A stretch of DNA of 39,578 nucleotides. Origin: Bacteroidia bacterium (GTDB taxonomy: Bacteria > Bacteroidota > Bacteroidia > Bacteroidales > Azobacteroidaceae). Positions within the stretch are counted from its first letter, which is position 1. Each line of letters opens with the position of its first letter. The stretch spans positions 1 through 39,578 of the forward strand of contig BNXY01000022.1 in assembly GCA_025999935.1 (NCBI GenBank), in the 5' to 3' direction. The notes below the pieces were generated by a model. That model was not told the origin of the DNA. It was given only the letters and a program-made list of their open reading frames with translations, and searched no databases. Shown in pieces: positions 27,078-34,917 of the stretch. Both the position numbers and the translations under genes were made by a program.

Positions 27078-27504
27078 AAACAATCCCCGTAATCATTCAG
27101 TCCACGATGCGATGATGGCTGAAATAATCGTAAAGGAACTGGGGAAGTTCAGTAATTCGCATGAGTTGATAATGGAGAGTACCCAAAAGATTCTTTCCCG
27201 ATATGATGACATAGGCATCCTGATTGACAAGATGGAACGGAGAGACCAAATCATTGCCAAGTGCATCAAAGACCTCCAGCTATCGACAGACGATTACCTA
27301 AAGCTCACAGAGCTATCCATGGATATGGCTAAAGAACTAAAGGAAGCCAACGAACAAGGTATCGGCATCGAGCAGGGTTCATTGGATAAAGTCATCGCTG
27401 CCGTTCAGAAAGCCAATGAGCCGATAAGGGAACATATCCGATGGCTGACGTATGGAGTAGGTGCAGCAATAGGAGTTTTGCTCATCCTTTCTTTGATGTT
27501 TTAA
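27061..27504 (+). CDS. Mobilization-associated protein with C-terminal membrane anchor
   Basis: The best start is ATG 27061 (MADNSKNN...), giving 147 aa and overlapping mobA by 17 nt; an upstream start at 26983 would lie far inside mobA. The middle is helical and charged, probably coiled coil. The C-terminus is one hydrophobic helix (LTYGVGAAIGVLLILSLMF). A tail-anchored coiled-coil protein directly after a relaxase is common in such elements and might link the relaxosome to the membrane; no family name is assigned. Confidence 0.7.
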   Translation: MADNSKNNPRNHSVHDAMMAEIIVKELGKFSNSHELIMESTQKILSRYDDIGILIDKMERRDQIIAKCIKDLQLSTDDYLKLTELSMDMAKELKEANEQGIGIEQGSLDKVIAAVQKANEPIREHIRWLTYGVGAAIGVLLILSLMF

Positions 27505-27511
27505 GGGGAAC

Positions 27512-27533
27512 TTTTTACACTCTTTTTACACCC
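27512..27533. repeat. Candidate integrase arm-site pair, right end
   Basis: TTTTTACAC and TTTTTACACCC with TTACAC cores at 27515-27520 and 27526-27531, 11 bp apart, the same as at 10384-10405. Confidence 0.5.
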
Positions 27534-27545
27534 TGCTAAAACACA

Positions 27546-27577
27546 AATAGCTGATTTTCAATTGAAAATCAGCTATT
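27546..27577. terminator. 32-bp perfect palindrome next to attR
   Basis: A fully symmetrical sequence with arms AATAGCTGATTTTCAA and its complement, centred at 27561/27562, five bases from the attR core. It can terminate mobilization-operon transcripts from the left and tRNA-Leu transcripts from the right; the minus-strand side is followed by TGTGTTTT. It may replace the tRNA's original terminator, now 17 kb away. Confidence 0.6.
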
Positions 27578-27581
27578 CAGG

Positions 27582-27594
27582 GTACCCAGAGCCG
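27582..27594. other. attR core within the tRNA-Leu 3' end
   Basis: GTACCCAGAGCCG, identical to 10255-10267; it forms the acceptor-stem 3' strand and part of the T-stem of the tRNA. Confidence 0.85.
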
Positions 27595-27666
27595 GGATCG
27601 AACCGGCATGGAAGTGAATCCACTGGTGTTTGAGACCAGCGCGTCTACCAATTCCGCCATCTGGGC
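27583..27666 (-). tRNA. tRNA-Leu (anticodon CAA)
   Basis: Read on the minus strand it begins GCCCAGATGGCGGAATTGG and ends TCTGGGTA, followed by CCC (CCA not fully encoded). The acceptor stem pairs GCCCAGA with TCTGGGT (G1-U72, as in several bacterial Leu tRNAs). The anticodon stem-loop CTGGT-CTCAAAC-ACCAG gives anticodon CAA. The T-arm GCCGG-TTCGATC-CCGGC is intact, and a long variable arm marks a class II tRNA. It serves as the integration site of the element on its 3' side. Confidence 0.95.
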
Positions 27667-27690
27667 AAGTGGTAAACTGTAAATCGGATG

Positions 27691-27720
27691 CAAAAGTACA
27701 AAAAATTTTGGATATGACAA
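27691..27720 (-). promoter_or_regulatory. tRNA-Leu promoter
   Basis: Minus-strand TACTTTTG (plus 27691-27698) and TTG (plus 27718-27720) with a 19-nt spacer match the phylum consensus. Confidence 0.65.
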
Positions 27721-27740
27721 ATCTTTCAAGGCTTTTTTAT

Positions 27741-27748
27741 TACTTTTG
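27741..27748 (+). promoter_or_regulatory. -7 box of aroB
   Basis: TACTTTTG, 30 nt before the ATG at 27779. A longer frame starting at 27746 would begin inside this box, so the later ATG is preferred. Confidence 0.5.
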
Positions 27749-27778
27749 TGCAATATTTACTTATTCTGTCTATTTATT

Positions 27779-28837
27779 ATGAAACAGCAAATCATCCGTT
27801 GCACGAATATAGAAAAGGATTTAGCTCAATTTATCAGCGATTTGAGCTATGACGGCTTGTTCCTTTTAACCGACGAGAATACGCACAAACTTTGTCTCCC
27901 GCTCATTGAATCCGTTCCCGAAATCCGGACGGCCAAGCAAATTATTATCCCGGCGGGCGACGAAAACAAAAATATCCGATCACTTTCTATGGTCTGGGAA
28001 TTTCTTTCACAAAACGGCGCGAATCGGAAATCGCTGCTGATTAATCTCGGCGGCGGCATGTTGACCGACTTGGGCGGATTTGCTGCGGCCACTTTCAAGC
28101 GAGGCATCCGATTTATCAATATCCCCACTACCTTACTGGGCGCTGTCGATGCAGCCGTTGGCGGAAAAACCGGCATCAATTTCAAGGGATTGAAAAACGA
28201 AATCGGCGCTTTTGCTCCTGCGCTTGCCGTGTTGATTGATTCCAACTTTTTCAAAACCCTTGATGCAACCAATCTGCTTTCGGGCTATGCCGAAATGTTG
28301 AAACACGCCCTATTAAATTCCGAACAGGAATTAAACGAAATATTGCGTTTCGATTTGGAAAATCCGGATTATCAAAAATTAAACAGCTTGTTGTTCGAAT
28401 CCGTATTGGTTAAAGAGCGAATTGTGACGAAAGACCCAACCGAACAAGGCATCCGCAAAGCGTTGAATCTCGGACACACTTTCGGTCACGCCTTCGAAAG
28501 TTTCTCCTACGAAATCAAACGACCGGTTCCGCACGGTTACGCTGTGGCTTGGGGAACGGTTTGCGAGCTGTATCTTTCTTTGGTAAAATTGGGATTCGAC
28601 AAAGACGATTGGATGAAAGTCGCCCGATTTGTTAAAGCGCATTACGGTGTTTTTGCTTTCGATTGTACTCACTATCAACGACTTTATGAGTTGATGCAAC
28701 ACGACAAAAAGAACGAAACGACCACTATCAACTTCTCTTTATTGAAAAAAATTGGAGAAATTGAAATCAACCAAACGGCTAATCAACAAGAGATTGATGA
28801 GACTTTGGACTTTTTTCGGGAATATTTTGGACTTTAA
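27779..28837 (+). CDS. aroB: 3-dehydroquinate synthase
   Basis: A 352-aa enzyme of the shikimate pathway that converts DAHP to 3-dehydroquinate using NAD+ and a divalent metal. Family landmarks are visible: the NAD-binding NLGGGMLTDLGGFAAATFKRG, IPTTLLGAVDAAVGGKTGIN, the metal-site GYAEMLKHALL, and the NLGHTFGHAFE histidines. Length agrees with the family. It is chromosomal, immediately beyond the tRNA-Leu insertion site, transcribed away from it, and convergent with the EF-G paralogue. Confidence 0.95.
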   Translation: MKQQIIRCTNIEKDLAQFISDLSYDGLFLLTDENTHKLCLPLIESVPEIRTAKQIIIPAGDENKNIRSLSMVWEFLSQNGANRKSLLINLGGGMLTDLGGFAAATFKRGIRFINIPTTLLGAVDAAVGGKTGINFKGLKNEIGAFAPALAVLIDSNFFKTLDATNLLSGYAEMLKHALLNSEQELNEILRFDLENPDYQKLNSLLFESVLVKERIVTKDPTEQGIRKALNLGHTFGHAFESFSYEIKRPVPHGYAVAWGTVCELYLSLVKLGFDKDDWMKVARFVKAHYGVFAFDCTHYQRLYELMQHDKKNETTTINFSLLKKIGEIEINQTANQQEIDETLDFFREYFGL

Positions 28838-28875
28838 TAAATTAGGATAAAGAGGCTGTCTCAAAAGTATTTTAG

Positions 28876-28999
28876 AACACAAATTACGCAAAATGCACAA
28901 ATCAACACAAATTTTATGTAAATGATAATCAACTATTTATGTGTTTACCAAATGCTTATTTTTTATGAGAATCTGTGCATTTTGTGTGTTTTGTGCGTT
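28876..28999. repeat. Imperfect inverted repeat between convergent genes
   Basis: Left arm around 28876-28902 (ACGCAAAATGCACAAAT) and right arm 28971-28999 (ATCTGTGCATTTTGTG) are near complements. GAGGCTGTCTCAAAAG at about 28850-28865 precedes it and resembles the end of a decayed insertion sequence. It may act as a two-way terminator. Confidence 0.45.
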
Positions 29000-29000
29000 T

Positions 29001-31157
29001 TTATTCTGCCTCTTGTTGTGCTTCGTATTCTTTCAGCAACTTATCCTGTACGTCGGTCGGAACCAATTCGTAGGATGCAAACTTCATCGTGAAGGATGCG
29101 CGGCCTCCGGTAATGGAACTTAAAGACGTAGAGTAGCTGCTCATTTCTTTCAAAGGTACTTTCGCCAACAATTTTTCGTAGCCTTTCTCGGAACTCATAC
29201 CCATAATCATGGCGCGGCGGCCTTGCAAATCGCCCATCACATCGCCCATGTATTCCGACGGAAGCGAAACTTCCACATCGTAAATCGGTTCGAGGATTTT
29301 CGGACCTGCGTTTTTGAAAGCGGTAGAGAAGGCATTTCTTCCGGCAAGCATAAACGAGATTTCATTGGAATCAACCGGGTGCATCTTGCCGTCATACACA
29401 ATTACGCGAACGTCGCGGGCATACGAACCGGTCAAAGGGCCTTGTTCCATGCGTCCCATAATTCCTTTCAGAATAGCCGGTAAGAAACGGGCGTCGATTG
29501 AACCGCCCACGATAGAATTGACGAATATCAATTTTCCGCCCCATTCCAACGGGAGTTCCTGCACATCACGCGCCTGTATTTTAAATTCCTGTCCGTTGAA
29601 TCTATAAATTTCGGGCATCGGCAGACCTTCCTGATAAGGTTCTACAATCAGATGCACTTCGCCGAATTGTCCGGCGCCACCCGATTGTTTTTTGTGACGA
29701 TAGTCGGCGCGCGCCTGTTTCGTGATGGTTTCGCGATACGGAATTTTCGGTTCGAAAAATTCGATGGGCAATTTATCATTGTTTTCAATCCGCCATTTCA
29801 AAGTTTTCAGGTGAAATTCGCCTTGTCCGGAAACAATAATTTGTTTCAGTTCCTTGGATTGTTCGATTACCCATGTCGGGTCTTCGGCGCGCATCCGGCC
29901 GATGATTTCCATCATCTTTTCGGAATCTGCTTCGTTGACGGCTCTGATGGCGCGGCGGTATTTTGAATTGGGGTATTTGATAAAGTCGAATTTGTTGTCA
30001 GCGCCTTTGCCGTTCAAGGTGTTGCCGGTGTTTACATCTTTCAGTTTGACGGTAGCGCCGATATCTCCCGCTTGTAATTCGGGAACTTCCGTGCGATTTT
30101 GACCGGCTACAACAAATAGTTGAGAAATGCGTTCTTTAGAACCCCGATCTTCGTTCAACACATCCTCGCCGGTTTTTAAAGTACCGGACATCACTTTGAA
30201 ATAAGATACGCGGCCAATATGTGGTTCAACAGTTGTTTTGAAGATGAAAACAGAGGTTGGTGCAGTCGGGTCGGGTTTGATTTCTTTGCCTTCGGTATTT
30301 TTATATATCGGCATTTCCGGAACGCTGGGAACATTGTTGCCCAAAAATTCCATCAAACGGCGAACGCCCATGTCTTTTCCTGCCGAAGCGCAAATTACAG
30401 GGAACATGCCGCGGGTCAACAAACCTTTGCGGATGCCTTCGCGCATTTCGTCTTCTGTGAGGCTGCCTTGGTCGAAGAATTTTTCCATCAAAGCTTCGTC
30501 GTTTTCGGCGGCGGCTTCAACCAAGGTATTGTGCAATTCTTGCGCTTTTTCCAATTCGGAAGCGGGAATATCCAAAATTTCGGGCGTTCCGCCTTCCGGT
30601 TTCCATTGGTAGAGTTTCATTTTCAGCACATCAACCATCTGGTGGAAATTTTGTCCGGTTTGGATAGGATATTGAATCTGAACCACTTTCCCACCGTAAG
30701 TTTCTTTCAGTTGCGCCAATGTTTTATCGTAATCCGCATTTTCTTTATCCAATTGATTGATAAGGAAAATAACCGGTTTACTCAAAGCGTCGGTATAGCG
30801 GAACAAGTTGATGGTTCCCACTTCCACGCCGTATTGGGCATTGATGACCATCAAAGCCGTATCGGTTACGTTCAATGCGGAAACAGCGCCTCCGGCAAAA
30901 TCATCCGAACCCGGCGTATCGACGAAGTTCAATTTTTTACCTAACCATTCTGTGCTGAAAATGGTTGAGAACACGGAATAACCGTATTCTTTTTCTACGG
31001 GGAAATAATCCGTTACGGTATTTCCGTTATCCACGGAGCCTCTGCGTTTTATAATACCACTCTCGAAAAGCAACGCTTCTGAGAGAGTGGTTTTCCCGGA
31101 GCCGGAACCGCCGATAATGGCAATGTTCCTGATTTCATTTGTTTGATATACTTTCAT
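29001..31157 (-). CDS. Elongation factor G paralogue (EF-G2 type) with altered GTPase motifs
   Basis: A 718-aa protein with full EF-G architecture: G domain, domain II, and domains III-V (for example RADYRHKKQSGGAGQFGEV and PLKEMSSYSTSLSSITGGRASF). The P-loop GGSGSGKT (residues 16-23) replaces the usual AHIDAGKT. In motif G3, DTPG is followed by S84 instead of the catalytic histidine (VDTPGSDDF). Motif G4 reads NQLD instead of NKxD. This pattern fits the Bacteroides EF-G2 group, which from my recollection was reported to support translation without GTP hydrolysis under carbon limitation. A canonical fusA is presumably elsewhere. It is monocistronic with its own promoter. Confidence 0.92.
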   Translation of the reverse strand: MKVYQTNEIRNIAIIGGSGSGKTTLSEALLFESGIIKRRGSVDNGNTVTDYFPVEKEYGYSVFSTIFSTEWLGKKLNFVDTPGSDDFAGGAVSALNVTDTALMVINAQYGVEVGTINLFRYTDALSKPVIFLINQLDKENADYDKTLAQLKETYGGKVVQIQYPIQTGQNFHQMVDVLKMKLYQWKPEGGTPEILDIPASELEKAQELHNTLVEAAAENDEALMEKFFDQGSLTEDEMREGIRKGLLTRGMFPVICASAGKDMGVRRLMEFLGNNVPSVPEMPIYKNTEGKEIKPDPTAPTSVFIFKTTVEPHIGRVSYFKVMSGTLKTGEDVLNEDRGSKERISQLFVVAGQNRTEVPELQAGDIGATVKLKDVNTGNTLNGKGADNKFDFIKYPNSKYRRAIRAVNEADSEKMMEIIGRMRAEDPTWVIEQSKELKQIIVSGQGEFHLKTLKWRIENNDKLPIEFFEPKIPYRETITKQARADYRHKKQSGGAGQFGEVHLIVEPYQEGLPMPEIYRFNGQEFKIQARDVQELPLEWGGKLIFVNSIVGGSIDARFLPAILKGIMGRMEQGPLTGSYARDVRVIVYDGKMHPVDSNEISFMLAGRNAFSTAFKNAGPKILEPIYDVEVSLPSEYMGDVMGDLQGRRAMIMGMSSEKGYEKLLAKVPLKEMSSYSTSLSSITGGRASFTMKFASYELVPTDVQDKLLKEYEAQQEAE

Positions 31158-31213
31158 GATATCGTTTATATTTTAAAGTTTAACAATATTTTTATCTGTG
31201 TTTAAAAACTGCG

Positions 31214-31243
31214 CAAATTATAAAAAAATAAGAACCTGCACAA
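31214..31243 (-). promoter_or_regulatory. Probable promoter of the EF-G paralogue
   Basis: Minus-strand TATAATTTG (plus 31214-31222) with TTG about 18 nt upstream (plus 31241-31243); close to, but not exactly, the consensus. The leader would be about 50 nt. Confidence 0.45.
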
Positions 31244-31308
31244 CCTATTTAATATGTTGTATAACATGTATTGCGAAATTCGATTCTATTTCTGCAATTA
31301 TCATTGCA

Positions 31309-31698
31309 TTATTGATACATGGCAGGAACTTCTATGCCCAATTGTTCAAATATAATTGTTGGGTCGGTAAGGGCGCCGAAACCAAAGTAAATGATTATAC
31401 CAATTGTACAAATTACGCTGAGTAAAGAAGGAATCAAACCGACCCATGCACAGATTTTCCCTGCTTTAATATTTTTGAAAGAACCTTCTGTGTATTGATC
31501 CGGATTAGCAACATACAGTTTTGTTGCTGAGCTTGCCAATATTAAAGCCGGTATTGCAAAAAGAATTCCTGAGATATTGAGAAAAGGCACAGGAATAAAT
31601 GAGCTGATGCAGCAAGCCGGAATAGAAATAATTCCCAAAACTAAGATAACAGTTGCATTGGGAAGGTCAACTTTTAGTTCGTACTGATTTTGTTCCAT
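31309..31698 (-). CDS. CCC-motif-type small membrane protein
   Basis: A 129-aa protein with two or three hydrophobic helices: LPNATVILVLGIISIPACCISSF near residue 12-34, a second ILFAIPALILASS segment, and ICAWVGLIPSLLSVICTIGIIIYFGFG. The LPNATVILVLGI...CC start and the pairing with DUF2752 match the family annotated as CCC-motif membrane proteins in Bacteroidota. The function is not known. It starts 2 nt after the DUF2752 stop, so the two are co-transcribed. Confidence 0.75.
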   Translation of the reverse strand: MEQNQYELKVDLPNATVILVLGIISIPACCISSFIPVPFLNISGILFAIPALILASSATKLYVANPDQYTEGSFKNIKAGKICAWVGLIPSLLSVICTIGIIIYFGFGALTDPTIIFEQLGIEVPAMYQ

Positions 31699-31700
31699 AA

Positions 31701-32009
31701 TTAAATTAATTTATGTGTAAATATTTTGTAAAAATAAAAAATAACAATCATTGAAACGGTAACAATATAAGACCATTGGATGATTGCCGCTCCGTGTTTG
31801 AACTTGAATTTCAGATGCAGCGCAGTGAAAATCAAAGTAAAAAGCAAAGGAATCGTAGCCGGATACAATTGAACGCTTCGGACTAAGTCTCCCTCAAAAA
31901 GCGCAATCACACTGCGTTGCAGACCGCATCCCGGACAATCCAAATGGAAGAAGCGCTTACTTGGACAAGTCAGCAAATGCGTTTTCAACCATTCGATAAT
32001 CTGGGTCAT
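31701..32009 (-). CDS. DUF2752 membrane protein
   Basis: A 102-aa membrane protein with the DUF2752 signature CPGCGLQRS (after FHLDC) and hydrophobic helices at about residues 50-68 and 78-96. Members are common in Bacteroidota, often next to CCC-motif or TM2-like proteins, and have no established role. Its -7 box TATTTTTG lies on the minus strand at plus 32035-32042, 25 nt before the ATG. Confidence 0.85.
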   Translation of the reverse strand: MTQIIEWLKTHLLTCPSKRFFHLDCPGCGLQRSVIALFEGDLVRSVQLYPATIPLLFTLIFTALHLKFKFKHGAAIIQWSYIVTVSMIVIFYFYKIFTHKLI

Positions 32010-32149
32010 ACTGCAATTCTTGTTCTTACGAATGCAAAAATAAGTAAAATTTTTTTAAATCACATACTGTTCTGGATTTTTTTGTGCATTTATCATTAAA
32101 TACATCCATGCCCGAAGCTAAAGAGGAAATAAAGTTGATTATCGTTCAA

Positions 32150-32235
32150 ATAAAATATAACAATTCGATAACATTAAATAGCAATTTGATAACCTACTTT
32201 GATTAAAAGGCGTATTACCTTCGCATCAACAAAAA
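32150..32235 (+). promoter_or_regulatory. Operator/promoter copy 1 (fourfold direct repeat, altered -7 box)
   Basis: Identical to 34813-34898 over 86 bp except one base. Four ATAACA-like units begin at 32157, 32168, 32178 and 32189 (spacing 11, 10, 11), the layout of OmpR-family binding sites. The only difference is in the -7 box, TACCTTCG here versus TACCTTTG in the other copy, which should weaken it. Confidence 0.8.
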
Positions 32236-32250
32236 AAATAAAAATATAGC

Positions 32251-32517
32251 ATGACTTCAAAAGCGGACGAAATAGCATTTTATGGATCAATTTATCTCTT
32301 GACCTTCGGCAAAGATAGGACATTCTTTTATGAAAATGCTTCCGATGTTATCTGTCAATTTTTAGTTGATAACTATTGGGGAGAAAATTTAGTGTCAAGA
32401 GTAAATCTACTCTCCAAGCTACTTTGCTTTGATTCCTTTGTTCATCCAAAAATAAAGGATGAACTGGTTCGAAAATCCAGAGAAGTGAGTAATTATTTCA
32501 ATCAAAATCCAAAATAA
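32251..32517 (+). CDS. Small protein of unknown function
   Basis: I do not recognise this 88-aa protein. It has no signal peptide, no membrane helix and no double-glycine leader; aromatic residues are frequent in its first half (AFYGSIYLLTFGKDRTFFYENA). It follows a near-perfect copy of the promoter region used upstream of the transporter remnant. Its 3' end overlaps the 3' end of the convergent response-regulator gene by 20 bp, so the two transcripts are antisense at their tails. The codon pattern looks like a real gene. A role tied to the two-component system is inferred only from the shared operator. Confidence 0.6.
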   Translation: MTSKADEIAFYGSIYLLTFGKDRTFFYENASDVICQFLVDNYWGENLVSRVNLLSKLLCFDSFVHPKIKDELVRKSREVSNYFNQNPK

Positions 32518-33190
32518 GCCCGACTCCCTTTACATTTGTTATGCGAATGGATTTATCTTTGGATAAATAATTTCGTATTTTGCTGATAAATACGTCCAAA
32601 CTTCGGGAATTAAAGAAAAAATCACCCGTTTCCCACAATTTGGAAAGAATCTCATCCCTTTTAATGATTTCGCCTTTATTGCCAAGCAATAATTCCAATA
32701 TTTGGGATTCTTTGGCTGTCAATATTTGTCTATCGGAATCATAAATCAGAAAGTGGTTTTTAGGGTCAAAAACATATTCTCCTATCTTGTGTAATGCGTT
32801 TTTTGCTCGTGTTTTATTGTTGTTTCTTAAATGGATAAGCGCCTTAATATGTGCGTCTAATTCTTCGGGCAAAAATGGTTTTTTGATATAATTGTTTGCG
32901 CCGATGTCGTATCCGGTTGTGACATCCCTTGCAGTGGTTTTACTTGTTGCAAAAATAACCGGAATATCTTGATTGGTTTCCCGTATTTTTTTTATCGTTT
33001 CCAAACCATTTAAAACAGGCATTTCTATATCGGAAACAATCATGTCAGGGCCAAAGGATTTAAATAAAGAAAGTCCTTCCTCTCCATTCTCCGCGATGCA
33101 AACTTCATAGCCGCCTATAATTTCTTCCAGACTGCTTTTTACAATATAGCCCAAATTCGCATCATCTTCAATCAGTAGTAGCTTTATCAT
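32498..33190 (-). CDS. OmpR-family response regulator (RprY-like)
   Basis: From ATG at 33190 (MIKLLLIEDD) the protein has 230 aa. The receiver domain has acidic residues E8-D9-D10, phospho-acceptor D54 (MIVSDIEMP), and the conserved lysine in IKKPF. A C-terminal winged helix of the OmpR type follows (LTAKESQILELLL ... RSLDVFISKIRNYL ... VKGVGL). It overlaps the kinase gene by 23 nt. I infer that it binds the ATAACA direct repeats at 32157, 34517 and 34820, because OmpR-type regulators bind tandem sites about 10-11 bp apart. Confidence 0.92.
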   Translation of the reverse strand: MIKLLLIEDDANLGYIVKSSLEEIIGGYEVCIAENGEEGLSLFKSFGPDMIVSDIEMPVLNGLETIKKIRETNQDIPVIFATSKTTARDVTTGYDIGANNYIKKPFLPEELDAHIKALIHLRNNNKTRAKNALHKIGEYVFDPKNHFLIYDSDRQILTAKESQILELLLGNKGEIIKRDEILSKLWETGDFFFNSRSLDVFISKIRNYLSKDKSIRITNVKGVGLILDFD

Positions 33191-34484
33191 TGTTTGGTAA
33201 ATTAATCGTAAATTCGCTGTAAGCGCCCAATACACTATCTAATTCTATTTTTCCGCCATGCGCCCGGATTACTTGATAAACGTAGTTTAAACCCAAACCA
33301 AATCCACTTATTTTTTGTTCTTTTTGCACAGCAGAGGCCCGTTCAAATTTTTCAAATATTATTTTTTTGTCTTTTGCGGAAATGCCGATTCCGTCATCCT
33401 TAAATTTAATTTGCGTATAATTTCCTTTAATAAAACCGGTTATAGAGATGTTGGCTTTTTCTTTTGAATATTTTACCGCATTATCAATTATATTGTTGAA
33501 TGATTCGTAAATGTATTCATAATCGCCGTAAATAGTTTCTATGCCATTCAATGCTATTTGAAATTGAATATCTTTAGCCGTGTTTAATTGATATTTTTGG
33601 GTTAAATCATGAATCAATTCATCCAAAGCAATCGGCTTTTTGAAAAGCGTGATTTTGTCCTCTTCAAATTGGGCAATGATTAATATTTTATTGGCAATCG
33701 ACAGAAGATGTTCTCCTTCTTTTGAAATAATGTCATAATAATTCTCTTTCATTTTGGGTTTAGCATCTAATTTTCCTCCTTTTAATGCGTTAACGCCCAT
33801 TAATATGGAAGTAATCGGATTCTTCATGTCGTGAATCATGGCATAGGTAAAATCCTGCCTGATTTCCGCTATCCGGTTTTGCCGGACAATAATTTTTATC
33901 TGTAAGAATAAACAATAGATTACGACTATGGCTAAACCAAGAGAACCAAAGAGGAGTAAAAGCATTTGTCTAAAAATAATCTTGTAGGGCGATGGAATAT
34001 TTACTACAATAAATTCAGGAGCAGCGTTTTTTAGTTGTATCTTCGTTTGGTACGACAAACTATTTGACCCTATTCCATGATTGATAAATGCTATTTTATT
34101 ATCCAATGAATCAACAAGGCACAAAGAATAATCCAATTGTTTGAAATTTTCTTTTATATTCTTTTCCAAAATACTATCTACCACTTCAAATGAGATTGGC
34201 AAATCTAATTCAGAATATATATCATTTAAAATCAGTATATTTTCATAATGGTCGCCGTATGGATGAACGCCATATATTTTTCTGCCTTCAAACTCTTTTC
34301 TTCTTGCTGAATGTTCCACTCTGGTATATGCCTCTTTTTCAACTGCATTAAGAAAAACTTCATCAAATTTTTTCTTAAACTCTCCTTCCATAAGCGTATA
34401 GGTATTATAAAGCCATATCCCTTGTAAGAAAAGGATGGAAACAAGCGCAATGAAAGTGATTATTTTAATATAATTGTGCTTCAT
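33168..34484 (-). CDS. Membrane sensor histidine kinase (RprX-like)
   Basis: Starting at the ATG at 34484 (MKHNYIKIITF), this is a 438-aa kinase. One membrane helix lies at about residues 6-25, a periplasmic domain of ~150 residues follows, and a second helix is near 170-195 (LLLLFGSLGLAIVVIYCLFLQ). The HisKA domain has phospho-acceptor H218 (MIHDMKNPITS). The ATPase domain shows the N box (NNIIDNAVKYS), G1 (DDGIGIS), F box (FEKFERAS) and G2 (GFGLGLNY). It is first in an operon with the regulator and is preceded by operator copy 2, so self-regulation is likely. The signal sensed is unknown. Confidence 0.92.
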   Translation of the reverse strand: MKHNYIKIITFIALVSILFLQGIWLYNTYTLMEGEFKKKFDEVFLNAVEKEAYTRVEHSARRKEFEGRKIYGVHPYGDHYENILILNDIYSELDLPISFEVVDSILEKNIKENFKQLDYSLCLVDSLDNKIAFINHGIGSNSLSYQTKIQLKNAAPEFIVVNIPSPYKIIFRQMLLLLFGSLGLAIVVIYCLFLQIKIIVRQNRIAEIRQDFTYAMIHDMKNPITSILMGVNALKGGKLDAKPKMKENYYDIISKEGEHLLSIANKILIIAQFEEDKITLFKKPIALDELIHDLTQKYQLNTAKDIQFQIALNGIETIYGDYEYIYESFNNIIDNAVKYSKEKANISITGFIKGNYTQIKFKDDGIGISAKDKKIIFEKFERASAVQKEQKISGFGLGLNYVYQVIRAHGGKIELDSVLGAYSEFTINLPNNDKATTD

Positions 34485-34516
34485 TTTATACCGTTGTAAT
34501 TTTTTTTTACAAAGAT

Positions 34517-34558
34517 ATAACAATTTAATAACATTTAATAGCATTTTGATAACTTATT
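34517..34558. promoter_or_regulatory. Operator copy 2 between the kinase and GG-peptide genes
   Basis: Four units ATAACAATTTA, ATAACATTTA, ATAGCATTTTG and ATAACTTATT with the same 11-10-11-10 spacing as copies 1 and 3 but with base changes. It lies 33 bp before the kinase start and about 78 bp before the GG peptide, so it may serve both directions. A TTACTTTG -7-like box lies near 34577. Confidence 0.7.
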
Positions 34559-34635
34559 TTAAAATTTATTTAGTGTTACTTTGCATCGTCAAATAATAAA
34601 CAAGTAAAATTTAAAAAAACAATTAAAAATGAATT

Positions 34636-34758
34636 ATGATGAAAACAATTTTTGAAAAATTCGAGAAGTACGCATTAGCGAAAGAAAAAATGTCTAAAAT
34701 TAAAGGTGGTTTCCATTATGAGTGGATAAATGGAGAATTAGTATTGGTTCCGGATTGA
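34636..34758 (+). CDS. Double-glycine leader peptide precursor
   Basis: A 40-aa gene that is easily missed. A 25-residue leader beginning MMKTIFEKFEKYALAKEKM ends in MSKIKGG, the double-glycine cleavage signal of the Bacteroidales GG-precursor type. The predicted mature peptide is 15 aa, FHYEWINGELVLVPD, with no cysteine. Such precursors are cut and exported by C39-peptidase ABC transporters, and a remnant of such a transporter lies 250 bp downstream. Operator copy 2 precedes it. Either of two adjacent ATG codons (34636, 34639) could start it. A bacteriocin or signal peptide is possible; neither is shown. Confidence 0.75.
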   Translation: MMKTIFEKFEKYALAKEKMSKIKGGFHYEWINGELVLVPD

Positions 34759-34812
34759 TGATTAGCGGGTTATTTTAAGATTGCTTTGAAAGTTGTTGAT
34801 TATTAGTAAATT

Positions 34813-34898
34813 ATAAAATATAACAATTCGATAACATTAAATAGCAATTTGATAACCTACTTTGATTAAAAGGCGTATTACCTTTGCATCAACAAAAA
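34813..34898 (+). promoter_or_regulatory. Operator/promoter copy 3 (fourfold direct repeat, intact -7 box)
   Basis: 85 of 86 bases equal to copy 1 at 32150-32235. Units begin at 34820, 34831, 34841 and 34852; the -7 box TACCTTTG is at 34879-34886. It drives the short frame at 34918 and the transporter remnant. Confidence 0.8.
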
Positions 34899-34917
34899 CA
34901 AAAAAATGTAAAAAATT

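Noticed and set aside
29223..30944. Several long frames opposite the EF-G paralogue
   Set aside because: They are reverse-strand shadows of a conserved gene with strong codon bias.
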